A DNA stretch of 64,000 nt from Citrobacter portucalensis (lineage in GTDB: Bacteria; Pseudomonadota; Gammaproteobacteria; Enterobacterales; Enterobacteriaceae). Numbering within the stretch: position 1 is the first letter of the stretch; each line of letters opens with the position of its first letter. The notes below the pieces were generated by a model that did no database searches, was not told the origin of the DNA, and worked only from the letters and a program-made list of their open reading frames with translations. A program made the position numbers and the translations under genes. The stretch spans positions 62,001-126,000 of the forward strand of contig NZ_MVFY01000006.1 of NCBI RefSeq assembly GCF_002042885.1, read 5' to 3'. Of the stretch, positions 10,438-19,971 are shown piece by piece.

Positions 10438-11364
10438 TTAGTTATTGTAAAGGATGGCGCCAGGCCAGCTTCCTGCTTCCACCAGTTGATGCATCACTTT
10501 CGTCAGCACCACGCGGGCCGCGAGGCCTGCCGGGGTGAGTTCATCGTCTGAGAGACTCACCAGAAAGTTGGGGCGGCTAAGTATTGGATTGTGGACGCCG
10601 ATCACTCTTAGCGTCTCTTTATCGAGATGGGAAATTGCCGCGCCGGGCTGGAGAGTGGCACCAATGCCACTGCGCACGGCGCGCATGAGTAGCGCCAGAC
10701 CATCAATTTCCGTGGCGATCTCAATGTTCAGCGCGTGTTCCTGACAAATCGCTTCCAGCCTGCCGCGCAGACCGTGGCCCGGGCTTGGCATTATCAATGG
10801 GATACTTGCCAGCTGGGCTGGAGCAATATTGTCTTCGGCAATATCAGCCAGTAAAGCATGAGTCCCAATCAAAAACAGCCGCTCTTCGAGAATTGGTATG
10901 GCGCTCCAGCGCAGGATCTTTTCTTTCTGAAATACGACAGCCAGATCAATCTGGCGGGTATTAATCATCCGCTCCAGATTGCCAGAGAGGCTTTCCACCA
11001 CATGCAGACGGACATCACTGTAGCTTTCCCGCATGGCGTTGATAAACGGCATTCCGAGAACGGAAGCAGTACTGGGAGCCATGCCGACGCTGACGTGCCC
11101 GGAAAGCCGGGACTCGCGTGCGGCGAGGATCGCGTCGTCTGCGTGACGAAGCACCAGCTGCGCCTGGGAGTAAAAAGCCATCCCGGCGCTGGTGGGCGTC
11201 ACGCCTCGCGAGGTGCGCTGCAGCAGGCGAATAGCGAGTTCGTTTTCCAGACGCGACATTTGCTGGCTGAGTGCCGAAACCCCGATATTGAGATCGAGCG
11301 CCGCGCTACCCAAGCTGCCGGTTTCTACAATGCGCACAAAATAGCGTAGCTGGCGAAGTTCCAT
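10438..11364 (-). CDS. tcuR: LysR-type regulator of tricarballylate genes
   Basis: A 308-residue LysR-family regulator with the winged helix-turn-helix at residues 1-60 (MELRQLRYFVRIVETGSLG, then SALSQQMSRLENEL) and a periplasmic-binding-like effector domain after it. It lies 97 bases upstream of tcuA on the same strand, as in Salmonella, where TcuR activates tcuABC with tricarballylate as inducer. The ATG at 11364 starts the conserved HTH; the frame extends 39 codons upstream into the fur terminator, so the longer form is unlikely. Confidence 0.9.
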   Translation of the reverse strand: MELRQLRYFVRIVETGSLGSAALDLNIGVSALSQQMSRLENELAIRLLQRTSRGVTPTSAGMAFYSQAQLVLRHADDAILAARESRLSGHVSVGMAPSTASVLGMPFINAMRESYSDVRLHVVESLSGNLERMINTRQIDLAVVFQKEKILRWSAIPILEERLFLIGTHALLADIAEDNIAPAQLASIPLIMPSPGHGLRGRLEAICQEHALNIEIATEIDGLALLMRAVRSGIGATLQPGAAISHLDKETLRVIGVHNPILSRPNFLVSLSDDELTPAGLAARVVLTKVMHQLVEAGSWPGAILYNN

Positions 11365-11450
11365 TTCGACTCTCCGGAAGGGGCAATTGATTTTTACATT
11401 AAAGCAACACAGGAGCGGAGGGAAGGGGAAAAGGGCAGGTAATGCCCATA

Positions 11451-11477
11451 AAAAAAGCCAACCGGAAGGTTGGCTTT
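11451..11477 (-). terminator. fur rho-independent terminator
   Basis: On the minus strand, AGCCAACC and GGTTGGCT arms with a short loop are followed by a T run, 16 bases past the fur stop. Confidence 0.85.
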
Positions 11478-11492
11478 TCAAAAAGCATTACA

Positions 11493-11939
11493 TTATTTGC
11501 CGTCGTGCGCATGCTCATCTTCGCGGCAATCGCCTTCAGCGCAGTGGCCGTAGAGATAGAGACTATGGTTGGTTAAACGAATACCATGTTTAGCCGCAAT
11601 CTCACGCTGGCGCGCTTCGATGGAATCATCGCTGAACTCGACCACTTTGCCGCAGTCGAGGCAAATGAGGTGATCGTGATGATGCTGTTGAGTCAGTTCG
11701 AAGACGGATTTACCACCTTCAAAATTATGGCGGGTCACGATACCGGCATCATCAAACTGGTTCAGCACACGATACACGGTCGCCAGACCAATCTCTTCAC
11801 CCATATCGATCAGGCGTTTGTATAAATCTTCCGCACTGACGTGATGGTTATCCGGTTCCTGAAGAACTTCCAGAATTTTTAAACGAGGAAGCGTTACTTT
11901 CAGGCCAGCCTTCTTTAATGCGGTATTGTTGTCAGTCAT
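11493..11939 (-). CDS. fur: Ferric uptake regulator
   Basis: Fe(II)-dependent repressor of iron uptake, 148 residues like E. coli Fur. The N-terminal winged helix (residues 1-80) includes the recognition segment LATVYRVLNQF. The C-terminal dimerisation domain has the metal-binding HHHDHLICLDCG motif and a second cysteine pair (CAEGDC). The gene is preceded by the small upstream frame uof, which overlaps its start codon, and by a Fur box, consistent with autoregulation. Confidence 0.98.
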   Translation of the reverse strand: MTDNNTALKKAGLKVTLPRLKILEVLQEPDNHHVSAEDLYKRLIDMGEEIGLATVYRVLNQFDDAGIVTRHNFEGGKSVFELTQQHHHDHLICLDCGKVVEFSDDSIEARQREIAAKHGIRLTNHSLYLYGHCAEGDCREDEHAHDGK

Positions 11940-12018
11940 GCGGAATCTGTCCTGTAGCTAAACGATTCACTTCATTAACAGAAGTGACAGAAATTGCACT
12001 TGAGATAATGCGTATCAT
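11932..12018 (-). CDS. uof: fur leader peptide
   Basis: A 28-codon frame (MIRIISSAISVTS...GQIPHD) whose stop lies eight bases inside fur. In E. coli an upstream frame of this size, uof, is translationally coupled to fur, and RyhB blocks uof translation to lower Fur synthesis when iron is scarce. The proposed ATG overlaps a TATAAT-like hexamer, so the promoter used must be further upstream (for example readthrough from the fldA side) or the initiation codon lies slightly downstream. Confidence 0.75.
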   Translation of the reverse strand: MIRIISSAISVTSVNEVNRLATGQIPHD

Positions 12019-12022
12019 TATA
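12004..12022. promoter_or_regulatory. Fur box at the fur promoter
   Basis: GATAATGCGTATCATTATA is a near-match to the Fur consensus GATAATGATAATCATTATC with both outer arms intact. It overlaps the TATAAT hexamer of the fur promoter, which fits repression of fur by its own product. Confidence 0.75.
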
Positions 12023-12194
12023 GAACTGCCATGGCTAAATGAAAACTGCAAGTCTCTGGCATATATTGTTAATCAAAACGTGGTATCGCCGACAAACACA
12101 CTGTGCAACACCCGATTGGCATCCAGCCATTGTACAGGGTCAGACGAAAAAGTTACAAATTTGTAGCAATTATTTTGATTGGTTTTATCTATTG

Positions 12195-12223
12195 ATGCGG
12201 CGCAGATGGAAATCTACGCCGCA
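12195..12223 (-). terminator. Hairpin after fldA
   Basis: TGCGGCG and CGCCGCA arms form a stable hairpin six bases beyond the fldA stop. The minus-strand downstream sequence lacks a real T run, so it may stabilise the 3' end or allow readthrough into fur, as known for E. coli fldA-fur transcripts. Confidence 0.45.
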
Positions 12224-12228
12224 CGAAA

Positions 12229-12759
12229 TCAGGCATTAATGATTTCGTCGAGGTGCAGCTCTTCAGAGATCTGCTTAACCCATTTTTCTACGCGTTCTGC
12301 TGTCAGTTCTGGCTGGCGATCTTCATCGATAGCCAGACCGACAAAGTGGTCGTCGTCAGCCAGGCCTTTAGACGCTTCAAAGTGATAACCCGCCGTCGGC
12401 CAGTGACCAACGATAGTTGCGCCGCGCGGTTCGATGATGTCGCGAATGGTCCCTAACGCATCGCAGAAATATTCTGCGTAATCTTCCTGGTCGCCGCAGC
12501 CGAATAATGCAACCAGTTTTCCATTAAAATCAATGTCTTCGAGGGTAGGGAAGAAGTCGTCCCAGTCACACTGAGCTTCACCGTAGTACCAGGTTGGGAT
12601 GCCGAGCAGCAGAATGTCATAACCTTCGAGGTCTTCTTTGCTGCTTTTTGCAATGTCATGAACATCGGCAACGTCTTTACCAAGCTGTTTTTGAATCATT
12701 TTTGCGATGTTTTCGGTATTACCGGTGTCGCTGCCGAAAAAGATGCCAGTGATTGCCAT
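12229..12759 (-). CDS. fldA: Flavodoxin 1
   Basis: FMN electron carrier of 176 residues, same length as E. coli FldA. It donates electrons to pyruvate formate-lyase activase, methionine synthase, IspG/IspH and BioB. The FMN phosphate loop GSDTGNTE is at residues 8-15, and the aromatic isoalloxazine contacts are in PTWYYGEAQ and [11 protein letters not shown]. The ATG at 12759 (MAITGIFFG) is preceded by GAGG; a start 15 codons upstream gives an unrelated histidine-rich tail. Confidence 0.97.
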   Translation of the reverse strand: MAITGIFFGSDTGNTENIAKMIQKQLGKDVADVHDIAKSSKEDLEGYDILLLGIPTWYYGEAQCDWDDFFPTLEDIDFNGKLVALFGCGDQEDYAEYFCDALGTIRDIIEPRGATIVGHWPTAGYHFEASKGLADDDHFVGLAIDEDRQPELTAERVEKWVKQISEELHLDEIINA

Positions 12760-12914
12760 GAGTAAAATAACCTCTTGAAACTTATTGAAATGGTGGTGGC
12801 GCATTGCCCACGGATAAGGGCAATCATAGCAGAACAGTCAGGCATGCGGAAACAGCAAACACGCAGGACTGCACTCTGTGCTACACGATTTATGATTTAG
12901 AGCAGAAATTCAGA

Positions 12915-13202
12915 CTATGCCTGACCGCGCAATGTGCTGAGTTGGGTCATCAGCATCTCTTCGATGAGTTCACTGCGACTCATGTTGCGCGCCTCAGCCA
13001 GCTCGTTCAGAGCGTCAACGGCATCAGCGTTCAGTTTCAGTTCGACACGCTTAAGCCCGCGAACTTTGTCACGCTTAAGCTGATTACGTTTATTAATACG
13101 TAACTGTTCATCACGCGAGAGCGGATTAGTTTTGGGTCGTCCCGGGCGACGCTCCTGCGCGAACAGATCTAATGTCGTACGGTCCGTTTGTTCTTTGGCC
13201 AT
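12915..13202 (-). CDS. ybfE: LexA-regulated ribbon-helix-helix protein
   Basis: A small basic protein of 95 residues (E. coli YbfE 97). The N-terminal half is rich in Arg and Lys (RRPGRPKTNP). Residues 55-85 (VELKLNADAVDALNELAE...MSRSELIEEML) form a ribbon-helix-helix fold of the CopG/Arc type, so DNA binding is likely. It is part of the SOS regulon in E. coli, and the matching LexA box is present at 13317-13336. Its role is not established. Confidence 0.9.
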   Translation of the reverse strand: MAKEQTDRTTLDLFAQERRPGRPKTNPLSRDEQLRINKRNQLKRDKVRGLKRVELKLNADAVDALNELAEARNMSRSELIEEMLMTQLSTLRGQA

Positions 13203-13316
13203 GATCTTGGTGACTTCGGGGAAACAATCAGCCAGGCGTCTGCCCGGATGGATAGCGCGCCATAATACATCAGCAGGGGTGACACGCCAACGCCCACGCG
13301 CGTAATCGCGCGCAGA

Positions 13317-13336
13317 CGCTGAGTTTTTAATCAGTT
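13317..13336. promoter_or_regulatory. LexA box upstream of ybfE
   Basis: CTG-N10-CAG with an A/T-rich core (AGTTTTTAAT). It agrees with the LexA site I recall for E. coli ybfE. It overlaps the last codons of ybfF and lies about 115 bases upstream of the ybfE start. Confidence 0.65.
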
Positions 13337-14104
13337 AGCCTGTTCGTTCAGATAACGACGGATGGCGCGCAGTACCGCCTCCGGTTTTTCCGCATGCACC
13401 CAATGACCGGCTCCTGCAATAACATGCGCCCGAGCCTGTGGGAATTGTGTCAGCAGTTGTTCGCGATACGCTTCGGTAACATACGGTGAGTTGCCGCCAG
13501 GGATAAACAGCGCCGGGTGCTCCCACGCAGGAATGGTTTCCCAACCGACGATATGAGGATACTGATCCCACAGCACGGGAACGTTAAAACGCCATTCGCC
13601 GTCTACGAAAGATTTCAGCAGAAACTGGATTACGCCTTCCTCATGCAGATGCTGACGCATGACGTTGGCCGCCTGCTGACGCGAAGTGGCCTGGGCATCG
13701 GTTACGGCATTAATAGCGGTAAAGATCGCATCGTGACGGCGAACATGATAGTCGACCGGCGCAATATCAATGGCCACCAGTCGATCGATACGATCAGGAG
13801 CCAGCGCGGTTAACGCCATGACGGCTTTCCCCCCCATCGAGTGACCAATAAAGGTCGCCTTTTCTATTTGCTGAGCGTCCAGCGTATCCAGCAAATCTTG
13901 CGCCATGGCCGGATAATTCATCTCAGGGGAACGAGGGGAGAGGCCATGATTTCGCATATCGACCTGGATGATATCGTGATCGACCACCAGATCGCGTGCC
14001 AGGATCCCCAGGTTATCCAGACTGCCAAACAGGCCGTGAACCAGGACGATGGGAGAATTATTGTGCAGGTTTTGCGCAGATTGCGCTCGGATATTCAATT
14101 TCAT
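13331..14104 (-). CDS. ybfF: Acyl-CoA esterase, alpha/beta hydrolase
   Basis: A 257-residue alpha/beta hydrolase, close to the 254 residues of E. coli YbfF, which hydrolyses palmitoyl-CoA and malonyl-CoA in vitro. The oxyanion-side motif VLVHGLFGS is near residue 22, the nucleophile elbow GHSMGG has Ser89, and the catalytic His is in GAGHWVHAEKP near the C-terminus. The ATG at 14104 (MKLNIRAQ) was preferred over an in-frame start 20 codons upstream. It is divergent from seqA. Confidence 0.92.
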   Translation of the reverse strand: MKLNIRAQSAQNLHNNSPIVLVHGLFGSLDNLGILARDLVVDHDIIQVDMRNHGLSPRSPEMNYPAMAQDLLDTLDAQQIEKATFIGHSMGGKAVMALTALAPDRIDRLVAIDIAPVDYHVRRHDAIFTAINAVTDAQATSRQQAANVMRQHLHEEGVIQFLLKSFVDGEWRFNVPVLWDQYPHIVGWETIPAWEHPALFIPGGNSPYVTEAYREQLLTQFPQARAHVIAGAGHWVHAEKPEAVLRAIRRYLNEQAN

Positions 14105-14298
14105 GGCAAAGTTCTTTTTTTCACACTCACGGGTTAGGGTATCATGTTGACCATTCTGCCACATGGCTGCAACAACTACGGTTACTCTGAGTTTTGCTGG
14201 CCACCAGGCTTGACGCTATCCGCTGTTGGGATTTGCCTTTACACTACGTGTGTTTACCCCGACAACTTGTATTCAGCTAAACACTGCACTGGATTAAG

Positions 14299-14841
14299 AT
14301 GAAAACGATTGAAGTTGATGATGAACTCTATAGCTATATTGCCAGCCACACCAAGCATATTGGCGAGAGCGCATCCGACATTTTACGGCGTATGTTGAAA
14401 TTTTCCGCCGCATCACAGCCTGTCACTCCGGTAGTCAAAGAAGTCCGCGCTGTGCAACCTGTCGTGGAAGCTAAGCCGGTTAACCCCGTAAAAGATAAAG
14501 TGCGCGCGATGCGTGAACTGCTGCTGTCCGACGAATACGCGGAACAGAAGAAAGCAGTAAATCGCTTTATGCTGGTGCTGTCTACACTCTATTCACTGGA
14601 TCAAAACGCGTTCGCCGAAGCAACGGAATCGTTGCATGGCCGTACGCGCGTTTATTTTGCAGCGGATGAACAGACGCTGCTGAAAAATGGTAATCAAACC
14701 AAACCGAAACACGTGCCAGGCACGCCGTACTGGGTGATCACCAACACCAATACCGGCCGTAAATGCAGCATGGTTGAACACATCATGCAGTCAATGCAAT
14801 TCCCTGCGGAATTGATTGAAAAGGTTTGCGGAACAATTTAA
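14299..14841 (+). CDS. seqA: Negative modulator of replication initiation
   Basis: Binds hemimethylated GATC sites, sequesters oriC and limits re-initiation. The 180-residue protein (E. coli 181) has an N-terminal oligomerisation ribbon-helix-helix (MKTIEVDDELYSYIA...SASDILRRML), a Pro/Val linker around 40-65, and a C-terminal GATC-binding domain with the HGRTRVYF and NTGRKCSMVEHIM segments. It is followed 24 bases later by pgm, as in E. coli, where the two are cotranscribed. Confidence 0.97.
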   Translation: MKTIEVDDELYSYIASHTKHIGESASDILRRMLKFSAASQPVTPVVKEVRAVQPVVEAKPVNPVKDKVRAMRELLLSDEYAEQKKAVNRFMLVLSTLYSLDQNAFAEATESLHGRTRVYFAADEQTLLKNGNQTKPKHVPGTPYWVITNTNTGRKCSMVEHIMQSMQFPAELIEKVCGTI

Positions 14842-14865
14842 TCCTTGCATTAGAAGGACCAGGCA

Positions 14866-16506
14866 ATGGCAATCCACAACCGTGCAGGTCAACCTGCGCA
14901 ACAGAGTGATTTGATTAACGTCGCCCAACTGACGGCACAGTACTATGTACTGAAACCAACAGCAGGGAACGCTGAGCACGCCGTTAAGTTCGGTACGTCC
15001 GGACATCGTGGCAGTGCAGGTCGTCATAGTTTTAACGAGCCGCATATTCTGGCTATCGCTCAGGCGATTGCTGAAGAACGTGCGAAAAACGGGATTACTG
15101 GCCCGTGCTATGTGGGCAAGGATACCCACGCGCTGTCTGAACCGGCTTTTATCTCTGTACTGGAAGTGCTGGCTGCGAACGGCGTTGACGTCATCGTGCA
15201 GGAAAATAACGGCTTTACGCCAACCCCTGCTGTGTCGAATGCTATCCTGGTCCACAACAAAAAAGGCGGCCCGCTGGCTGACGGCATTGTGATCACGCCG
15301 TCCCACAACCCGCCGGAAGATGGCGGCATTAAATACAACCCGCCAAACGGTGGTCCGGCAGATACCAACGTCACCAAAGTGGTGGAAGACAGAGCCAACG
15401 CGCTGCTGGCTGACGGTCTGCAAGGCGTGAAGCGCATGTCGCTGGACGCTGCGCTGGCATCTGGTCATGTAACAGAGCAGGATCTGGTTCAGCCGTTTGT
15501 TGAAGGGCTGGCTGACATCGTCGACATGGCGGCGATCCAAAAAGCGGGTCTGACGCTGGGTGTCGATCCGCTGGGCGGTTCCGGTATCGAATACTGGAAG
15601 CGTATTGCTAAGCACTACAACCTGAACCTGACTATCGTTAACGATCACGTTGATCAGACTTTCCGTTTCATGCATCTCGACAAAGATGGCGCAATCCGCA
15701 TGGACTGCTCCTCCGAGTGCGCGATGGCGGGCCTGCTGGCGCTGCGCGACAAGTTCGATCTGGCCTTTGCCAACGACCCAGACTACGACCGTCACGGTAT
15801 CGTCACCCCGGCAGGGCTGATGAATCCGAACCACTATCTGGCGGTGGCGATCAACTACCTGTTCCAGCATCGTCCGCAGTGGGGCAAAGACGTTGCCGTT
15901 GGTAAGACGCTGGTGTCCTCGGCGATGATTGACCGCGTGGTGAATGATTTAGGGCGTAAACTGGTCGAAGTGCCGGTTGGCTTTAAATGGTTTGTTGACG
16001 GTCTGTTCGACGGCAGCTTTGGCTTTGGTGGTGAAGAGAGCGCGGGGGCATCTTTCCTGCGTTTCGACGGTACACCGTGGTCGACCGACAAAGACGGCAT
16101 CATCATGTGCCTGTTGGCGGCAGAAATTACCGCAGTGACCGGTAAAAATCCGCAGGAGCACTACAACGAACTGGCTGCCCGCTTTGGTGCGCCGAGCTAC
16201 AACCGCCTGCAGGCAAGTGCGACCTCCGCGCAGAAAGCGGCGCTGTCTAAGCTGTCTCCGGAAATGGTGAGTGCCAGCACGCTGGCGGGCGACCCGATCA
16301 CCGCACGTCTGACGGCGGCACCGGGCAACGGTGCTTCTATCGGCGGTCTGAAAGTGATGACTGACAACGGCTGGTTTGCCGCTCGTCCGTCCGGCACCGA
16401 AGACGCTTATAAAATCTATTGCGAGAGCTTCCTCGGTGAAGAACACCGCAAGCAGATCGAAAAAGAAGCGGTTGAGATCGTCAGCGAAGTGCTGAAAAAC
16501 GCGTAA
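14866..16506 (+). CDS. pgm: Phosphoglucomutase
   Basis: Interconverts glucose-1-phosphate and glucose-6-phosphate for glycogen, galactose and envelope sugar metabolism. The 546-residue protein equals the E. coli length. Visible motifs are [10 protein letters not shown] (41-50), the phosphoserine loop TPSHNPP with Ser146, the Mg-binding loop DPDYDRHG, the sugar loop [12 protein letters not shown], and the phosphate-binding [10 protein letters not shown] near the C-terminus. An AGAAGGA ribosome-binding site precedes the ATG. Confidence 0.97.
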   Translation: MAIHNRAGQPAQQSDLINVAQLTAQYYVLKPTAGNAEHAVKFGTSGHRGSAGRHSFNEPHILAIAQAIAEERAKNGITGPCYVGKDTHALSEPAFISVLEVLAANGVDVIVQENNGFTPTPAVSNAILVHNKKGGPLADGIVITPSHNPPEDGGIKYNPPNGGPADTNVTKVVEDRANALLADGLQGVKRMSLDAALASGHVTEQDLVQPFVEGLADIVDMAAIQKAGLTLGVDPLGGSGIEYWKRIAKHYNLNLTIVNDHVDQTFRFMHLDKDGAIRMDCSSECAMAGLLALRDKFDLAFANDPDYDRHGIVTPAGLMNPNHYLAVAINYLFQHRPQWGKDVAVGKTLVSSAMIDRVVNDLGRKLVEVPVGFKWFVDGLFDGSFGFGGEESAGASFLRFDGTPWSTDKDGIIMCLLAAEITAVTGKNPQEHYNELAARFGAPSYNRLQASATSAQKAALSKLSPEMVSASTLAGDPITARLTAAPGNGASIGGLKVMTDNGWFAARPSGTEDAYKIYCESFLGEEHRKQIEKEAVEIVSEVLKNA

Positions 16507-16511
16507 ACAGT

Positions 16512-16547
16512 AGACCGGATAAGACGCTAGCGACGCTATCTGGCATG
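16512..16547. repeat. REP-like palindrome after pgm
   Basis: ACCGGATAAGACGC and GCGACGCTATCTGGC form an imperfect REP-type palindrome directly after pgm and before the terminator. Related copies occur at 37352, 42623, 59313, 61691 and 62806. Confidence 0.7.
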
Positions 16548-16551
16548 AATT

Positions 16552-16589
16552 AAAAAGCCGGATAGCTTTGCGCTGATCCGGCTTTTTTT
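16552..16589. terminator. Terminator between pgm and kdpE
   Basis: AGCCGGAT and ATCCGGCT arms with a T run on the plus side and an A run on the other. Located between the convergent pgm and kdpE genes, it probably serves both. Confidence 0.85.
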
Positions 16590-16602
16590 ATTCGGCTTAG
16601 AT

Positions 16603-17280
16603 TCACGGCATAAACCGATAACCAATCCCGGTTTCGGTCAGAAAATGACGCGGACGCGCCGGGTCCTGTTCCAGCTTCTGGCGCAGGTGTCCCATGTAAA
16701 TTCGCAGATAGTGACTGTGTTCGACGGCGTTTGGTCCCCAAACCTGATTTAGCAACTGGCGTTGCGTTAGTACCTTTCCGGCATTATTCAGCAGTACCGC
16801 TAACAGGCGAAACTCAATCGGCGTCAAATGAATCTCTTCATCGCCACGATGTACGAGCCGGGCGGCGATATCTACTTTTACGTTGGAAAAATGCACCACC
16901 GGCTCCGGAGACGCGCCGCTGGCGTGGCGGCGCAATGCCACGCGTAATCGCGCCTGTAGCTCGCCAATACCAAAGGGTTTACTGAGATAGTCATCGGCAC
17001 CGGCATCCAGGGCAGCGATTTTATCGCTTTCTTCGCTGCGGGCTGAGAGCACAATTACCGGTATCGCGCTCCATTGTCGCAGGTCACGAATAAAATCAAT
17101 GCCGTCACCGTCCGGCAGACCGAGATCGAGAATGATGAGATCGGGTTTTCGCGTGGCGGCTTCCAGCAGACCACGTTGCAGCGTTTCCGCTTCATATACA
17201 CGCAGACCATCGGCTTCCAGCGCGGTGCGCAGAAAGCGACGGATAGCCTGTTCATCTTCAACAATCAGTACGTTCGTCAC
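16603..17280 (-). CDS. kdpE: Response regulator of potassium transport
   Basis: An OmpR/PhoB-type regulator of 225 residues that activates kdpFABC. The receiver domain (1-115) contains the acidic pair in VEDEQ, the phosphoacceptor Asp52 in ILDLGLPDGDG, and Lys in YLSKPF. The C-terminal winged helix (about 130-225) holds LTPIEFRLLAVL and the recognition segment HYLRIYMGHLRQKLE. Its ATG overlaps the kdpD stop by four bases. Confidence 0.97.
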   Translation of the reverse strand: MTNVLIVEDEQAIRRFLRTALEADGLRVYEAETLQRGLLEAATRKPDLIILDLGLPDGDGIDFIRDLRQWSAIPVIVLSARSEESDKIAALDAGADDYLSKPFGIGELQARLRVALRRHASGASPEPVVHFSNVKVDIAARLVHRGDEEIHLTPIEFRLLAVLLNNAGKVLTQRQLLNQVWGPNAVEHSHYLRIYMGHLRQKLEQDPARPRHFLTETGIGYRFMP

Positions 17281-19961
17281 ATATCCTCATGAAAATCTTC
17301 AAGTTCAGGGGGGATTTCCTGGGGCAGTGTAACACGGAAACATGCTCCTCCCTGTGCGCGATTGTGGACGGAAATCGTACCGCCGTGCACGTCCACAATG
17401 GCCTGACAGATTGCCAGCCCCAGCCCAACGCCCGGTACCGATGACTCTTTGTTTCCCCGGGAAAACTTGTCAAAAACTCGCTGCTCCATACCCGATGGAA
17501 TGCCGGGACCATTATCCCAGACGTCCAGTTGCAGGTGCTCGCCATCGACGCTGGCATCAATACCGATTTGCGCCGCTGGACCTGCGTATTTAACGGCGTT
17601 TTCCAGCAGATTAATCAGCACCCGTTCAAAGAGTGGGCCATCGACGTGGATCAGCGTCAACGGTGCTGGTAGCGACAAATTAATAGGAGCAGAGAGTCCT
17701 GGCTCCAGCATCTGCAGGGCGCTGCCGACCACCTCTTCCAGTGTTAACCACTCCTTCTTAAGATTAAAGCCGCCAGACTGAATTCGCGCCATATCCAGCA
17801 GGTTATTAACCAGTCGGGTCGTATTCAGGACGTGCTGGCGAATCTCACTGGCCTGGCGCGCATGCGGCGATCCTTCGCTGGCCAGATCAAGCGTTAAGAT
17901 CTCTGCCTGACCGAACAGCACCGTTAGCGGTGTACGTAAATCGTGGGAAAGGGCGGCGAGCAGCGCGTTGCGAATGCTTTCACGCTCGCTGGCAAACCGG
18001 GCCTGCTCTTCGCTGGCGGTCAGCGTCAGACGCTCCAGCGCACTGGCGACCAGTAAAGTGAAAGTTTCCAGCAGGCGTTGCTGTTCGGGGATCATCAGCT
18101 GGCGTAAATTTCCCGGTTCCACCACCAGCAGCCCATGCGTTTTGTCGGCACTTTTTAAAGGTAAAATTTGATACGGCACACCTGGCAACGTGTCAGTACC
18201 TGCGCCAGCCGGTTGCCCTTTATCAAAGCTCCATTGGGCAATGGCATCATCCCACGGCGTCATGCCCTGTTGATGAGTGAGAGGGGCCAGCTTACCGTTC
18301 TCACCGGGCAGTAAAACCTGGCTGCGGGCCTGGAACGTTGAGGCAATAAACTGTTCGCTGGTGGCGGCAATATCTTGCTGACTACGCCCAACGGCCAGCG
18401 CTTTCGACATCTCATACAAATGGCGCGTACGTTGTTCACGATAACGGGCCACCCGCGCCTGATAACGCACTCCGGCGGTCAGATTACCAATAACCAGCCC
18501 TACCGTTAGCATCACGGCGAAGGTGAGCAGGTACTGGACATCGGAAACGGCCAGCGTGCCACGCGGAGCAATAAAGAAGAGATCGAAGCTGGCGACGTTA
18601 ATAAAAGTTGCCAGCACCGACGGCCAGCGTCCGTAAAAGAGGGCGATAACCACCACGCCCAATAAATAGATCATCACCAGGTTGGCGGCGTCAAAGGCCA
18701 TCAACCACTGCATGGCAATCAACGTAATGATGGCGCACAGCGCGACGGCAACCACACAACCCTGAATTTGTACCCGCCATTTATCCTTAAAGGTGCGGTT
18801 ATCCGCAGTTTGTAGCACAGGGCGCGAAGGTGGCTCATCGAGCGCAACAATCATCAGGTCGAGATCCGGTGCGCGATGGGCCAGTTTGTCAGCAAAGGAA
18901 TCACTGCGCCACCAGCGTCGCGTAGTCGGACGTCCTAGGACAATTTTTCCCAGATTATGCTCACGGGCGTAGCGGATTACCGCCTTGTCTTCAGCGGGAT
19001 CGGAAAGGGTGGCGGTTTCTGCACCCAGCTCCTGGGCTAACCGCAGAGCGCTTAGGATTGCCCGGCGCTGTTTTTCGGGCAGTCGGTGCAGCGCTGGCGT
19101 TTCGACATACACTGCATGCCAGACGCTGCCGAGGCGCGCTGCCAGACGCGCGGCAGCACGCACCAGCTTTTCGCTGCCGGTATTGTGTCCAATGCACAGT
19201 AAAATGGCGTCACGGGTATGCCAGACTTTTTCTTCCCCCGGACGCCCTCGCCAGGCACGCATCTGATCGTCAACCCGATCGGCCGTGCGGCGCAGGGCCA
19301 GCTCACGTAGCGCGATCAAGTTCCCTTTGCGAAAGAAATGCTCGATGGCTCTTTCCGCCTGACCGGCGATATAGACCTTGCCTTCGTTCAGGCGTTGGCG
19401 CAAATCGTCGGGGGGAAGATCGACCAGCACCACATCGTCGGCGGCATCGAAAAAAGGATCGGGGACGGTTTCGCGAACCTGAATGCCGGTGACGCCGCTG
19501 ACCACATCATTGAGGCTTTCCAGATGCTGCACGTTGACGGTAGTAAAAACGTCAATACCGGCTTCGAGCAGTTCTTCAATATCTTGCCAACGCTTAGGGT
19601 GGCGTGAGCCAGGCGCATTACTGTGTGCCAGTTCATCCATCAAAATGAGCGCCGGACGGCGGGCCAGCGCCGCGTCGAGATCGAACTCGCTAATATGACG
19701 GCCATGGCGCGCCTGTCTCTTTAGCGGCAGGATGCTGAGACCGTCCAGCAACGCGGCGGTCTCTTTGCGTCCGTGGGTTTCCACCACGCCAATCAGCACA
19801 TCTAACCCCTGCGCCCGCAGCCGCTGGGCCTCTGCCAGCATGGCCCAGGTTTTACCGACGCCAGCACACGCGCCGAAGAAAATTTTCAGTTTTCCGCGGT
19901 GCGGGGCAGCGGTCTGCTCCAGCAGGCGATCGGGGTCGGGGCGTAAGGGTTCGTTATGCAT
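17277..19961 (-). CDS. kdpD: Potassium-sensing histidine kinase
   Basis: Inner-membrane sensor kinase of 894 residues, the E. coli length. The N-terminal KdpD domain has a Walker A motif GACAGVGKT and a USP-like part. Four closely spaced membrane helices lie around residues 400-500, then a GAF-like region. The kinase core has the phosphoacceptor His in LSHDLRTPLTV, an N box (LLENAVKYA) and G boxes DNGPGIP and GLGLAI. It senses low K+ or osmotic stress and phosphorylates KdpE. It starts 10 bases after kdpC. Confidence 0.97.
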   Translation of the reverse strand: MHNEPLRPDPDRLLEQTAAPHRGKLKIFFGACAGVGKTWAMLAEAQRLRAQGLDVLIGVVETHGRKETAALLDGLSILPLKRQARHGRHISEFDLDAALARRPALILMDELAHSNAPGSRHPKRWQDIEELLEAGIDVFTTVNVQHLESLNDVVSGVTGIQVRETVPDPFFDAADDVVLVDLPPDDLRQRLNEGKVYIAGQAERAIEHFFRKGNLIALRELALRRTADRVDDQMRAWRGRPGEEKVWHTRDAILLCIGHNTGSEKLVRAAARLAARLGSVWHAVYVETPALHRLPEKQRRAILSALRLAQELGAETATLSDPAEDKAVIRYAREHNLGKIVLGRPTTRRWWRSDSFADKLAHRAPDLDLMIVALDEPPSRPVLQTADNRTFKDKWRVQIQGCVVAVALCAIITLIAMQWLMAFDAANLVMIYLLGVVVIALFYGRWPSVLATFINVASFDLFFIAPRGTLAVSDVQYLLTFAVMLTVGLVIGNLTAGVRYQARVARYREQRTRHLYEMSKALAVGRSQQDIAATSEQFIASTFQARSQVLLPGENGKLAPLTHQQGMTPWDDAIAQWSFDKGQPAGAGTDTLPGVPYQILPLKSADKTHGLLVVEPGNLRQLMIPEQQRLLETFTLLVASALERLTLTASEEQARFASERESIRNALLAALSHDLRTPLTVLFGQAEILTLDLASEGSPHARQASEIRQHVLNTTRLVNNLLDMARIQSGGFNLKKEWLTLEEVVGSALQMLEPGLSAPINLSLPAPLTLIHVDGPLFERVLINLLENAVKYAGPAAQIGIDASVDGEHLQLDVWDNGPGIPSGMEQRVFDKFSRGNKESSVPGVGLGLAICQAIVDVHGGTISVHNRAQGGACFRVTLPQEIPPELEDFHEDM

Positions 19962-19971
19962 GTCCTTTTTC

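Noticed and set aside
17258-17560. Frames antisense to kdpD such as the 100-codon minus frame near its 3' end
   Set aside because: They lie wholly inside kdpD/kdpE in other frames and lack supporting start signals.
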